A stretch of DNA of 64,000 bases from Omphiscola glabra (taxonomy: Eukaryota > Mollusca > Gastropoda > Lymnaeidae), in the NCBI GenBank assembly GCA_964017045.1, contig OZ024794.1:31724315-31788314 (forward strand), given 5' to 3'. Position 1 is the first letter of the stretch, and every line of letters begins with the position of its first letter. The position numbers were made by a program, and so were the translations under genes. The notes beneath the pieces are model-generated. The model saw only the letters and a list, made by a program, of their open reading frames with translations. It was not told the origin of the DNA and did no database searches. Below, in pieces: positions 13,338 to 36,644 of the stretch.

Positions 13338-16300
13338 TTAACTGAGGCTTACATGTACACAGGCTGATTTGCCTATGGCTGGAATTCCAGAGCACTCATT
13401 ACAGGAGAGTGGCAGTGCATTTAAAAACAAATCCTTCTCATAAACTGTGTCGTCCCCACTGCCGCCTGTTATTTTGCTTGTTGATGGAATTTTTGGTATA
13501 CCAGAGTTTGGTGTTATATTGAGTGGGCGGTAGTGGACCCACGACATGCTGCCCTGAGGCACCCATGAGAACCCAATGCTCTGACATGTGGTTATAAATG
13601 AGGCATCCTTTGTTTTGATGAAACCGTAGACTGTGAGGTTTTTGTCCAAAAGCTTGCGGGTCAGATCCCTCAGGAGAACCACACCCAGGTTATCACTGTG
13701 AAATTCTGGATCCACGAAAAGGTTGGCCATTGCTCCATTATACTGCATGCATATATAGGCAACCAGGCGACCTTCCTTAGTGACAATGGCACTGCTGTCA
13801 AAGTTTTCAATAACTTGTCGAAAATACTCCACAAGACCATCATTCGTGCGATAGTGCTTCCAGTGGTCACAGACAGTTTCAGCATGTTCCCTTTTCAGTA
13901 CTGTCAACTTCAGGTGCTCTGGAACTCTGGAAAAAAATTATTTTAAAGTAGAGATGACACAGTTTATGTTCAAATAATAGAGCATGCTGAGATGATACAA
14001 GAAATCTGGTGGCTGGATTAAACATCTATGTTAAATTTCTCAATCTTTGCAAGGAGGGGCCAAACTCTTTTTTTGGTTCATAAATTTTAAAATTTGAGAC
14101 ATTGAAGAATAGCTCTGATAGATGTTCAAAAAAACTATTTGTATCAAATACGTTCAAGTCACATTTGACATACCTTCCCCACAATAGTAATTTAAACATG
14201 AATGCTTAAAGAAAAAAAAACATGCAGAGAGCTATAGCTAATAATATTTGCAAGGTTTTCATCAAGTTAAGGAAATATAACCAGAAAAATCAAATGTAAA
14301 CTTACACAGCTGGTTTAGGGGGATCTGGTTTCATCCATGCGTACATGAATCTGTGTTCCACTGAAGTGACTTCTCCTAGTTCTCTCCTGCCCTTTTCTTG
14401 AATTAATCCCACAACATCATAAGGAACCCCTGTTCAAAATGAGTGTTATCATTGAATATTGTCTAATGTATTTTCTTTTATCTTTTGTGTATTGTAGTGA
14501 TTAATTATTGGTTAAACAATAATTCTGTGCTACTTTGTTATAAAAAAAAAAAAAGGGTGAAAAAAACCTGTCTATTTTATCATTCTATCCACCAAATTAT
14601 GGCTTGTTCTGTTACAAAGATCATAAGTAAACAAACACTCTCTTAGGGTCCCTTCCATTCACCACCATTCGCCACCCATTAAATCATACACTAACCAGTT
14701 TTTTTTTAAATGGCTTTCAGCAGCGTATGAGTTTGTGCTAAGCAGTCAATAATCTTTTGATCATTTTCCCTTTAATTGAACCTTCTTCTTTATGTAATAA
14801 GAAGGTTCCACTTCAAACATTTTCAATTGCTCTACAAAAATTACAAAGATTAGTTACTGTACCTGTGAAAATTGCAGGCTTTTTCCAGTCCACTACACAT
14901 GGCCTTTGTATAAAAAACTTGAAATCTTTTATGCTACGAGTATGACACATGTAGTAATTTTTGAAATAGCTAGGCACCTGCAGTGAACAAAATAGAAATA
15001 CAATTAAAATGCAAAAAGACACCTTAAGTCACTTGCTTGGATTGTGACTAAATTGTCAAGTTTAGAATTTTCATTAATAAGTAATTAGCAGTTCTTTGTA
15101 CTGGTATTTGTGACAGACAAATAGAATTTTAAAAGTTTTAATTTCTATGTTGAGGCTTATACCCTATACTTACTGAATCAGGTGTCTTAGATCTAAGTAT
15201 GAGACAGTTCCATAGAGGCCACTGATCCACAATGACTTCAAATCCAGTTAGCAAATCCTCCAAGTGGTTGCATAGTATGTAGTAGATCTGTAGTTTATTC
15301 AGATAATAAAAGTATTAAAGCAGAACAAACCTTTACTTGTACTTGCTAACTATTTGTAGATTACGGACACAGATTTTCAGCACCTCGAAAAACTTGACAG
15401 TCAAAAATTTTATGCATAATATTATATGCACATAGATTCTAGGGCAACATAGTTTTGCTAAACTATCTTTTTGTTTCTACATCATATTTTTAATGTAATA
15501 ACTTCTTTGTGTATGATTGCGTAAGTACTAAGTCATCGGATAAAATTTAATTCAGTTTTTATATATATATATATATGTACAGCTGTTCCTCGCGCTTTGA
15601 CTTTCACGGATTTGTTTGACTTTCATGGATTTTTTTGACTTTCATGGTTTCACTCTATTGCGTTTTAGTTGAAAAAATAACAGTTTTCATTAAAAGGTTG
15701 ATAGTTTCATGGATTCAATTTATTGCGTTTTTTTCTTAAAATATAACAGTTTTCATTAAAAAGTTGATAATGATAGTGAAAATGAAACAGAGCTTTCTCG
15801 GTTGTCGGAGTCAATAATACAACCTTGTATAATGATTAAAATTACTGTACTTATGGACTGTAGGCATATGTATTCGACCACCTCCCAGAGGGTCTAATAA
15901 TGTTAAAAACCATATTTAGAGGGTCATGAACAGGTTTCCTTTGCTCTAACTGAAAATATTTGATTCATACATAAAGAATCCTACTTTGTGGAAATTCACT
16001 TATCAAGGTGGTACCGGTAGAATCTGGAACTCATTAACCGTAATAAATGAGGGACAAATGTATTATTAATTTCTTGAATAATTTTTGAAGGGAACGAACT
16101 ATTTCCTATAAAATAAAGAGAAACTAACACAACCAACTTAATATGAATGACAAATTACAATATATTTACCAACTTGAGGACATTTAAAATCTAAACTGAA
16201 GTTAACAACTCAGAAAAGCCAAACATTTTTTTGAATTGTATGTAATTTGAATAATTGTTAGTTACATCCTCAAAACTTGAATAGCAAGGACATTTTTTAA

Positions 16301-16508
16301 ATTTTCATTCTTAGAATAAGGAATTTCATTTTTTTGTGGCTTTGCCAGGAAAGCATCTTCAAAATTAAATAAATGTTAAGAGCAAAATTGAGCCATTCGT
16401 CATTAGTATAAATAAACTCACTTTTGCTGACCCAGGTAACTGTGAGTGAAGTTCCCAGCGAAGTTCCTGAGTTTCTTCAAGAGTTAGGGTTTGAAACATT
16501 ACAGACAT
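13338..16508 (-). CDS. Glycine N-acyltransferase-like protein (GNAT fold)
   Basis: Five coding exons on the minus strand: 16508-16422, 15287-15174, 14977-14863, 14429-14306 and 13926-13338 (stop TAA at 13340-13338). All phases join, giving 342 residues. The family transfers an acyl group from acyl-CoA to the amino group of glycine or another small acceptor; vertebrate members act in mitochondria. The N-terminal half carries the family pattern LPGSAKIYYILCNHL...VDQWPLWNCLILR. The C-terminal half holds the acyl-CoA-binding GNAT core (LVAYICMQYNGAMANLFVDP, then GFIKTKDASFITTCQSIGFSWVP). About 50 extra residues after SWVHYRPL make it longer than the usual ~295. The start is the first ATG (16508); a second lies three codons on. 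An AG 12 bp upstream may end a 5' UTR intron. Subfamily (GLYAT, GLYATL) and substrate are not resolved. Confidence 0.9.
15578..16062. mobile_element. Candidate pogo/Tigger-like MITE in acyltransferase intron
   Basis: The left end CAGCTGTTCCTC (15580-15591) partly mirrors the complement of the right end, CATTTGTCCCTC (16049-16060), with about 9 of 12 matches. TA dinucleotides flank both ends. The left arm also has a near-tandem TTTGACTTTCAYGGATTT phrase. The TIR style and TA target fit pogo/Tigger elements of the Tc1-mariner superfamily. It lies within the intron at 15288-16421. Confidence 0.45.
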
Positions 16509-18158
16509 CTTTGCAGAATGCTGTAATTTAAGTCCATTTACATCTTTAATATAATATACACCATGCCCACATAATTTTTGGATCTGTGATTTTATTATTT
16601 ACAGATCATTCTTATCATTATACCAGCAACATTATGTCAATTAAATTGTGAGTTGATGGAAAATACTGTCTTATTTGTAAAAACCGAAGTATGCGAGCCT
16701 TCAAAATTTTTTTTATTTAAAAATTAAAGGAATTTATTATAATATGAATGAATTTTTTTAAACAGCAATCTTATTATTTGAAGTCTAAGAAAAGGTTTCT
16801 GTAAGTCTATGTCTAGTCTAAGCACATTGATAAGTTACAAAGCCAAATACCACTCACTGAAATTTACATTAACTAGCTATAGAGCTTAATTAAGTTCACT
16901 AGATAAGATAATATAGCCCTGTGCTTAATTTTATAGTCTACTGGCCCATCATTTACAGCATCTTCTTTTATTATGTTTTCAGCACCACACTCTGACTCTT
17001 GTGGCAGTGTGCTGTTACCTCTGTTGTTTGTGCCTACTCATTTTTTCGGCCTATAAATTGTATATATAATGGAACCCCATGCTAAAAGAGGAATTGGCAT
17101 ACTCTTGAAAAAAAAATTATGAGAGTACCTATGAATTTGAATATGACACGGCATAGCTTACAAACTGCAAGTTTAAAAATATCCAAGAATTCCCTATTTT
17201 CTTGCTTTTTTAAATACATTATGGATGAACTCTATACCACGACCAGATATTATCTTTCAATGTGTATTATCATTGTTTTCATACATACAATTAAAAGTTA
17301 GTCATACTATTAAATGCAAAGCAATAACCTTTAAATTAATCCTTAAATGTATTATTTGTCCATATTTTTAGATATCTGAATAATCAATACATTCCGTAAT
17401 CAATTTCATGTTTATCTCATAATAACCCGATTAGTTACATTAGTATTGTAAGTACCAGACATGAGTACTTATAGGCCTATAAATGTCAAAAACTTGAATA
17501 ATATTGTCAAACCCCACAAATGGCCCTGAACTAACACCATCAATTTTATTGGATCCCAATTATCAAGTTATACTTATAAAGTAAGGTTTCACTTACTGTC
17601 TAAAAAATAGAGACTAGACAGTAGGCACTTTGGTGAAAATTACTTACATTTTAAAAAAGTAAAAATACCACTAAAATAGAGCCTAGAGAATGATTAACAA
17701 AAAACTAGATCAATTTTCTAGCTCAAGTGATTCAAAAGTTATGAATTTTTAAGCTAGGACCTCAAAACCACTTTTTTTTACTTTGGAGTTTTCCTCCACA
17801 TTTCGTGACCCTTATTTTCTTTTTACACCCATAACTTTATTATAAAATGAGATAAGAGTACAATATTTACATTTACAGAGAATATAGTTAGATATGAGTT
17901 TTACTAAATAAGGCTATTAAATATAAATTTTAATTATTAGTTTTTACCCAAATTTTTAAAAAAATCTTTAATAATTTTCTTTATAAATAAATGTATTAAA
18001 ATATGCTGATTTGACACTTATTTGTAATTTAATTAATTCTTTATATATGTTAATTTCAACTTTCCTGTGAACTCTGTAACATTTATAAGTATAAACAAAT
18101 AATACAGGGATCAATTAATTCAATTAGTTAAAATTGACAATTATACTTTTTATTTTAC

Positions 18159-18195
<37 letters not shown>

Positions 18196-18225
18196 ACAAC
18201 AAATTTATATATATATGTTACAACA

Positions 18226-19214
18226 AAAGCCCGATATCGGCCCAAGTGGGAACTAGTCGGCCAACTCGGGAAATGGCCAATATGACCTCACATTGACCTG
18301 GCAATGTCCGATCTTTTCTTGAGTTTGCGAAATGGCATGGGGCAATCTGCCAAAGTCGGAACAAAAAGGTAAGGAGCAGATTTTGGGTGTTTGTATACCA
18401 TAATAATAATCACATTATATTGATTATTAATTATATTTAATACCAAAAATCAGTCAAATTAGTTTAATATAGTAAATTATCAATCTCTATCATCACTTGT
18501 TACAACAAGATGAACTTTTATGACATTTCGAATGACAGAGTAGTTTGTTATTTTTACATTCAAAGCGATTTGTTGAGTACTTGGTAGTGCAATTGCATGG
18601 GGTGTAGCCTTGGTCGCCGGTCAGTGATTGTGCAGATGTGACGATTCATAGTGATTTTGTTTCTGTGATCACGGATGCCAATGTGAGCAGTTTCTCATGC
18701 AGAATGGAAAACTCATTTCTGGAATACAGTTGTTTGAGAACACAGTGTTCTGTTCCTAGTTTGAAGAATATGCCCTCGAAGTTGATTACAACTGCAAGGA
18801 TGCTTCGTACTTCGTGGATCACCGGGACCTCTGACAACATCGGGTATACGGATGCGTACATTTTCTCCAACTTTCGCTGGAGGGAAATTTGCATCTTAAT
18901 TTATTTTAGCATCTTGGCACCTTGAGTTTGCAAATAGCATGAGGTGGTGACCTCTTGTTCCTGATTTCTATTTTATTATGACATAGTCTGCAAGTAATTT
19001 TCCATCACACCAGAATACTGACAGCTGTGCCGCCTACCGGACAGTCTTGCATCAGCACATCGAATATTGGCCAGGTATTTCCTGGCACTTCGGGAAGTGG
19101 TCAGCCAAAGTAGCATGTACATTGGCTATTCCAGTACATCAGACATTGGCCACACACCTCGGCCAAATGGCGAAATGTCCAGCCATTTCGGGAACTGGCT
19201 GAACTTCTGGCTTT
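18226..19214 (-). mobile_element. Degraded DNA transposon or integrase-type element
   Basis: Bounded by AAAGCC (18226-18231) and GGCTTT (19209-19214), with GC-richer ends full of GGCCAA and TTTCGGGAA words in both orientations. The interior reads on the minus strand as a decayed protein. An open frame at 18894-18646 contains LYSRNEFSI. A shifted frame at 18645-18493 then ends in a Cys-rich tail (CNCTTKYSTNRFEC, then CHSKCHKSSSCCNK). That tail matches the C-x-C...R-x-x-C...C-x3-CH pattern found at the C-termini of transposon-derived integrase proteins such as KRBA2-like ones. A frameshift and TGA separate the parts, so it is inactive. The superfamily is unresolved. Confidence 0.5.
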
Positions 19215-20639
19215 ATTAATTTAAATAGTAGTATAATTTAGTATAATACTAGTAAGTTTAAGTAAGTAAATAGTTAAATAAAAAATTTAATAGGCCTTGC
19301 TCTAACCAAGTCCCTAATCCTAGCAAATTACTTAGTATTAGTATTTAGTCTAGTGTCTATTTTAAAATTACTAACCTAATTACTAATTACTAGCTCAGCT
19401 TCAGTTACACTCAGTTCAGTCACTTCTACTTTTACTAGTCACTATAACTATAATTGTACTGTTCTACCAAGTTAGCAATTGCAGTGAAAAGTGATAGTCA
19501 GAAGTGTAGTTACTAAGAAGTAAGTGTAAGAATTACTAGACTATTTCTATTAGTAATACTAATTGAAATATTGAGATGTGTCTGACAGTAACAGTTTGAG
19601 TGAGATTGAACTGAATAACCGAGCGAGTTGTCTGAAGAGTTGTCTAACCTTTAGTTTTATTGAAATTATTAAAATACTGCATTATGAACATCAACCAGGA
19701 CAAATATAATAATGGTATTAATTTACAATAAGTAAAGTCAAAATCTGAATACCTATTTAAAGAAGTGTCTCGCAAACCAGGTTTCGCAATGTCACTTTCT
19801 ACCCAGTTTTTTATTTTAGCACTTACAACTTCCACGACCAAAGACCTTGAGAGCACGTCCGGTAACCGTGTTCCACTTGTTATTTTCCTTGAATCAACAC
19901 CGCATCATTGTGACCTTTAAACTCTGCTTTTAACCTATAACCTTTTAAACTTTACTAATAAAGCCTACATTTTTTTGTTTGACATCAATCAGTATGGTAG
20001 TATTATCCATTTAGTAATAATAAGTATAGGCTATTATACTCGTTCAAATATAACTTTTTAAACTGATATCTGGTATGTTTAAAGTAATATACACATTCAG
20101 CCAATAATCTTTAATATTAACCTAATATTTACTAATAATAATCACGATGGTTTTTACATATAATCATACATATAATTTATAATATAAATATAAACATCAT
20201 CATGTCCATGCATACCATGCCACGCCACTATTATAATTTATTTGTTTACATATTACAAGATGTTAAAATTTTAAAAAATTTACTAAATACGTCGTTCAGA
20301 GGTAATAAGTAAACATAATACAAAACATAGATATATTAATCGTTTCACTAACGTTACATTTTGTTGTAATATTAAGTATCTGGTGTAGCTTAACTTTTTT
20401 AAATTTAAAACCAGCTTCCCCTCTGACTAGGATAAAAGACAACATACACAGAAATTAATACTATTAATAATAGGCCTACATGAACTCGTATATCAATATC
20501 CAAACTTTGACATTCTAGTTAAGATTTTTGTACCATTATTCCGCCATAATTTTTTTTTTTAAATGAATATATCCAGTTACTCAACCTCCCGCATGTTGTC
20601 TAAAAGTCAAAAGTGAAATAAGCTGCCACCATCTACCTT

Positions 20640-20923
20640 CCTCTACCCAGGGCCGGATTTACAATTTTAGGGGCCCTAGGCCTAGGCCAACAAAAATTTG
20701 ATGCCCCATTTTGAAAAATAAAAACATATTGCTAATTTTTTTTAATTCAAAAATATATATATTAGCCTACTACTACTTTAATGTAATACAAGATTTTATT
20801 TCAATAATAATTTCATTGCAATTCGATTGCTATCCAACAATTTGTTTATATACTACTCCCAATTTGGGGGCCTCTAGGCCACGGCCTAGTCGGCCTGCCT
20901 GTAAATCCGGCCATGCCTCTGCC
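20640..20923. mobile_element. hAT-type MITE, 268 bp, 8-bp target duplication
   Basis: Terminal inverted repeats CAGGGCCGGATTTACA (20648-20663) and, as complement of the right end, CATGGCCGGATTTACA (20900-20915). Flanks CCTCTACC (20640-20647) and CCTCTGCC (20916-20923) agree at 7 of 8 positions, as expected for an aged 8-bp hAT duplication. The termini are rich in GGCC and GGCCTAGG; no transposase is present. Confidence 0.8.
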
Positions 20924-21477
20924 CACAAATTAAGCAAATAACTCATGGTAATTGTAGGAACCGCTATACGTAACTCTACATCTCCAATCATTGTGACGTT
21001 TTGAAATATGACGTAGGCTACTGTACATTATACAAAAATCACCTAAAACAGCTGTAACGTATGCCAACATAAACTTCTGACACCGATCACCGAACACGGT
21101 TCGAATAACAATGTGATATTTTGAAGGAATGGTAGAGACAGTGTTCAAGCCACTTGATTGAAATGGTTATAACAGGAAATGTGACAACTTGAATAATGAT
21201 AAAATACAATTAAAAGAAAAGGTTTCGACCGAAAGCCTTTATCCGCAAACATTACAATAAAATATATAATAATAAAATTAGAGAACAATAACTCTTAATT
21301 TGAAAAAAGGATACTACATTACAGCTAAGTGTTATTTTTATTATATATTTTTTTCCTTCTGTTGATTGTTCACTGAAGAAGACTTCTTGCAGACACGTTC
21401 TTTGTTTTGTTGCGTCTTTAAAAAAAAAAAAAAAGGGTTTTCCTATACTTTGTTTCTCTCATTTCCCCTTTTCTAAC

Positions 21478-23070
21478 CTGATTCAGACCTGTTAACTCTT
21501 CCGATGATTTTGACGTACAATGTACGATTATGATATGTGTTTTACGATTGTATGCCGAAAACCGTCAGAACTACGATTTTAAGAGACAGTGTTGAAATAT
21601 ACAAATTCAAAAAAAAAAAATCCGTTTAAAAGAAATATATAATTATTAAAAAGTTCATTTTCGGTCCGGTTGCTAGTTTTAACTTACATTTATTGCATCC
21701 TACGTGCAGCTGTGGATGGGCAACATCTATAATTAGCCTATATTACGTTACCCTTGAGAGGGGAATGGAATGGTGATGATTTAGGTGATTTTGTTTACGG
21801 TTTTGGGGGGGGGGGCAAATTATTTAATTCTATATAAATTAACAGCGCCACACTTATGTGATGATTTCGGGGGGGGGGGGGGGGGGGGTAGAAAGTTCGC
21901 ATGTTATTCAAAAACTCTAAAAGTCCAAAATAGCATATTTATATCTCGAATGCTGTAAAAATATCAGGCAATGTTTTGTACGAATTATCATTATAATTTT
22001 GCCATGTTTTTTCACAAATGAACTCGCTAGATATAGTCAGATAGTATTGAGTAGTAGAGGTATTGCAGTAATATATAGTCCACCGTATGTTTAGTCCACC
22101 TTCTTGGGCTATAGCGCCGCTGATGATGATGATGATGTAGGCTATGTTCAACGTGCATTAGACGCATATTTTGTTGGGCTACGCCAGTGGCTCTAAACTT
22201 TTTGTTTCCCGGCGCCTATGCCAAGTTCAGGTTTTCATCAGGCTCTCTGAGTTAAATTTTAACAAGTACACTTCGAAATAGCGAATACTTAAACAAAATA
22301 AAATAAAAGGTTGGGTAAAGATAAATATAACACCTATGTAGGTCACAAAGCGCCATCTAGTAACTGCAAACAGTAGTTACTCAACTGGGTTACTGTTGGC
22401 ACCACGACCGAAAGTTGTTACATTGGATTAAAATGTTTGCTTGGGTGCTGTATGACGTATACTTTTAATACTTTTATGACATAATTATTTCTTACGACTG
22501 AACCGCGTCGAGAAAATTGGAGAATGCATTCTCAACTGGTCCGTGCAGCAATATTAGATTTTTACATATTTTATAACATCTAAGGGGGCATTTAAATTTA
22601 TAGTTAGAACGCGCAAAAATGTTATATGATTGTCAATATCCCCTTTTCCCTTCACCCATTTGCAGCTTTTGAACTGACGTCGAGTTTGAACCACGTTAAA
22701 TTACACCAGTAACTTTATTTTTACCAATGACAGACTGTGATAATGTGATCTGCATGTTCACCTAAATATTAATTGATATCTATAGCACTAGCAGATGCAC
22801 GTCTGCAAAACAACAAAGTTATCGGAGTTCCCTTTTTTTAGGCAAGTTTAACTCGATCCCGTTTAGACGCGCGATGCGAGCAGTTATACCGTATAAACTG
22901 TAGTATGTTTATATATTATTTACAATAAAACACTGTATTGTACGATATTGTGACGATATTGTACGATTTTGTGACGATATCGATATTGGACGATTATGTG
23001 ACGATATTGTACGATTTTGTGACGATATCGTACGATTTTAGGAGTTTGAGGTTTATCAGGTCTGCTGATT
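21478..23070. mobile_element. Non-autonomous element, CAGACCTG termini, 6-bp target duplication
   Basis: The left end CAGACCTGTTAACTCTTCCG (21484 on) mirrors the complement of the right end, CAGACCTGATAAACCTCAAA (up to 23064). CTGATT is repeated exactly outside both ends (21478-21483 and 23065-23070). Just inside the right end are tandem copies of TGTACGATTTTGTGACGATA-like units (22930-23037). A shorter relative lies in a DHX15 intron at 28936-29093. The interior has collected other repeats, including a long G run and a LINE tail. No coding capacity was seen. Confidence 0.55.
22187..22260. mobile_element. Possible hAT terminus (CAGTGGCTCTAAAC)
   Basis: Begins CAGTGGCTCTAAACTTTTTG, like the widespread hAT end CAGTGGTTCTCAA. 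No opposite terminus was found nearby, so this is probably one end of a broken element. Similar lone ends occur near 35485 and 37905 on the plus strand and near 56128 inverted. Confidence 0.3.
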
Positions 23071-23615
23071 GCAGTCTCTCTCCCTTATTAATTATTACAG
23101 TATAAATTGACAAATCATTTAGACTTGTTCACTTCAACTTTGAGAAAACTTTTATTTTATTACACGTGCAACATAACAATAATTAAATTACAATTACGTG
23201 TTGTTGATCTAAGTTGCTATATTATAAAATATCTTGATAAAATTAACATTAAAAGTATAGTTTAAAAAAACAACAACTTATAAACGGTATCCAATTTTTC
23301 CACTTTAAATAATTTTGTAAAGAAGAAAATGTTTAAATTGCCAAGTTAGCCATATATTATAATAAATTATATATGTGAGCTTTAAATGAGTAAGGCCCCA
23401 AAAGATAGCTCACTTAATACTTAAAGGTGATATTAGTTTGACAGAGGATTATTTTCTGCAATACATGATTTTAATTTACAACGCTTTGAAACAATAGCTA
23501 ATTTAAATTTGCTTTACAAAATAAATTGATGCAACCAGGCGTTCTAAAACTAGTGCTGAGACCGTCTAGAATTTGTTAAAATTACCCAGCGTATGGCTAG
23601 TACAGAATAGTTAAG

Positions 23616-23672
23616 CTTCCGGTTTACCGCACAGTGGTTTGTACACAGTGACGATCGACGATCGTTGCGACT
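23616..23672 (+). promoter_or_regulatory. Likely DHX15 promoter and 5' UTR, ETS-like site
   Basis: A GC- and CpG-richer patch directly before the DHX15 start codon, against an AT-rich background. It contains CTTCCGG (23616-23622), an ETS-family core in reverse orientation that is common in promoters of housekeeping genes, and no TATA box. The transcription start cannot be placed from sequence alone. Confidence 0.45.
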
Positions 23673-34846
<11,174 letters not shown>

Positions 34847-36644
34847 TCATAGTATTCATTATAATATTTTTTTATAAACTTGTAAATCAGGACAAATTAT
34901 TAGCTTGGTTAAATGTACTTTTCATACGCAAAGTTTCTAGATCTTGTATCTTATTTGAAAATAAAGCATCCTCAGACATGCACACATTAAAGGAAAAAGT
35001 CTGGAAAATGTTGTGCTATTTTGGATGCCATTAGTTATTTTGATCTACCAAATTGCCATTAAATGTATTGTTTTAATCTAGTGCTGTTAAAATATCTTTA
35101 AAATGATATATACGTGGACAAAAGTTGAGTAATAAAACAAAACGTTGTGTAACTGTTATAGCATTTAAAAAGTCAACCTTCATTATGTAAATACTGAATA
35201 ATGTCTGAACATCCAAAATAATTGGAAATTGTTAAATTATGTTTCGTCATAAAATTTTGTGCAGCATGCCATATAAGAAAACAAAGGGCTGGTTAAAGGC
35301 TACTTTGTAAGATTTCTGACACCAACTATATTTGAAAGTGACTATTTCTGTTTGTCATTAAATTTGCATTCTCGTCATAATATTTCCTTCATTTATTTAT
35401 ATCAATGTTGTGTGCAGTTTGGGAAACCCAATTAAATAGCATTATGAAAATAGTTAATGAAATTTATTGAAATGTCTAAATCTGTGGTTCTCAAACTTTT
35501 TCCACCACCCCCTTATGCCCATAAACTTGCCCGGACCGCGCGGTCTTACCCTATTTTCAAAAAAATAATGTAAGTTTGCAGGATGATTTAGGTTAAAACT
35601 AAAACCCAATCATTTTATGCACATGAAAATTTAATTTTGAAAAATGGAGATGGGTTAAAATTTTCTTTCAAAAAATGAAAATATGTTTTTGTTTTTACTT
35701 TACAAAAAGTAAAATGGGTGTATATTGTTATGAGATTAATAAAAATTTCTATAAAAAAGACACTCGAGGCTGTTACAGATGTGAAAAACGGTTAAGAGAT
35801 TCTTCTTTAGATATAACAATTTTCTTATTTAGGTTTTTCTGATAATATAGTAGAAAACAAAGGCAAAAGTTTGCTTAAATTTTCAATGAAGATATCAGCA
35901 TATCAATTTCTGTTAAATATAAAATATATTTAAAATGGTATATAGAGTTTTTTTTTGTAAATTTAAGATTCAGTTTTCACAATTTTTAGAGAAAATGTTT
36001 TTAGTTTTAGGGGCACAAAAAGTGGTAGGGTAGGCCAAACAATTAACAGTTTAAAAACACAAGATATCTGAAGTATTTCTTTAACACAGAAATCAGCCGT
36101 CTATGAACTCCTTTAGTTAGAATAATGATTTAATTAGTGATAATTTAGATTTGGTAATTTAACGTCACGTTTAGAGAAAACAATGTGTAGTGAGTGCGAA
36201 AAGGGTAGGGTTGGAGTATAATATATACAGAAAAACAATTCTTAAAACTTTTAATAATATTAGAAATGTAAACATTGTTAGGTACGTAGATACTTCTTTT
36301 TAACATAAGGAATTTTGATGACTTTTCGCACTAGCAGGTAGAAATGATCGCAAAGTGCTTCCACTTCCATTATTATTTTGATAAAATTGGGTGATATTTT
36401 CTAGTAGTAAAATAGAGATATATTTTTTAATCACTAGTTAATTGTAGATATTATTTTTTTTCTTTATTTTTATCCCCGATCTTAAATTTAGTGAAACATT
36501 TTTTTTCTTCTTTTATATAGACAATCAACCAAAGCAATATAGAATTATTCTAATACAATAAAATTTTAATAGTAAAATGTAAAAAGTTAAAATATTGTGC
36601 AAAAGCCATATCACCTTGAACCAAGTGTTAACAACTGTCGATCC
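34847..36644. other. Spacer between convergent DHX15 and xylanase genes
   Basis: Holds the DHX15 3' UTR and the 3' UTR of the minus-strand xylanase. AATAAA at 34960-34965 is the best DHX15 poly(A) signal, with another near 35133. For the xylanase, ATTAAA on the minus strand (complement near 36566-36571) is a candidate. A hAT-like terminus (GTGGTTCTCAAACTTTTTCC) begins near 35485 without a visible partner. No gene seen. Confidence 0.6.
34960..34965 (+). terminator. Candidate DHX15 polyadenylation signal AATAAA
   Basis: A canonical AATAAA hexamer 114 bp after the DHX15 stop codon on the same strand. A second AATAAA lies near 35133, so alternative 3' ends are possible. Confidence 0.5.

Larger units (their letters stand above)
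16509..23672. other. Transposon-rich spacer between divergent genes
   Basis: Separates the acyltransferase start codon (minus) from the DHX15 start codon (plus). It holds a (TA)n tract near 18165-18192, a degraded transposon with a Cys-rich protein tail (18226-19214), a hAT MITE (20648-20915), an element with 6-bp flanking repeats (21484-23064), a LINE-like 3' tail at about 22105-22138 ending in (GAT)n, and long G runs at about 21807 and 21870. A GC-richer stretch near 19855-19875 could be the acyltransferase promoter with a non-coding first exon, but nothing proves it. Confidence 0.55.
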
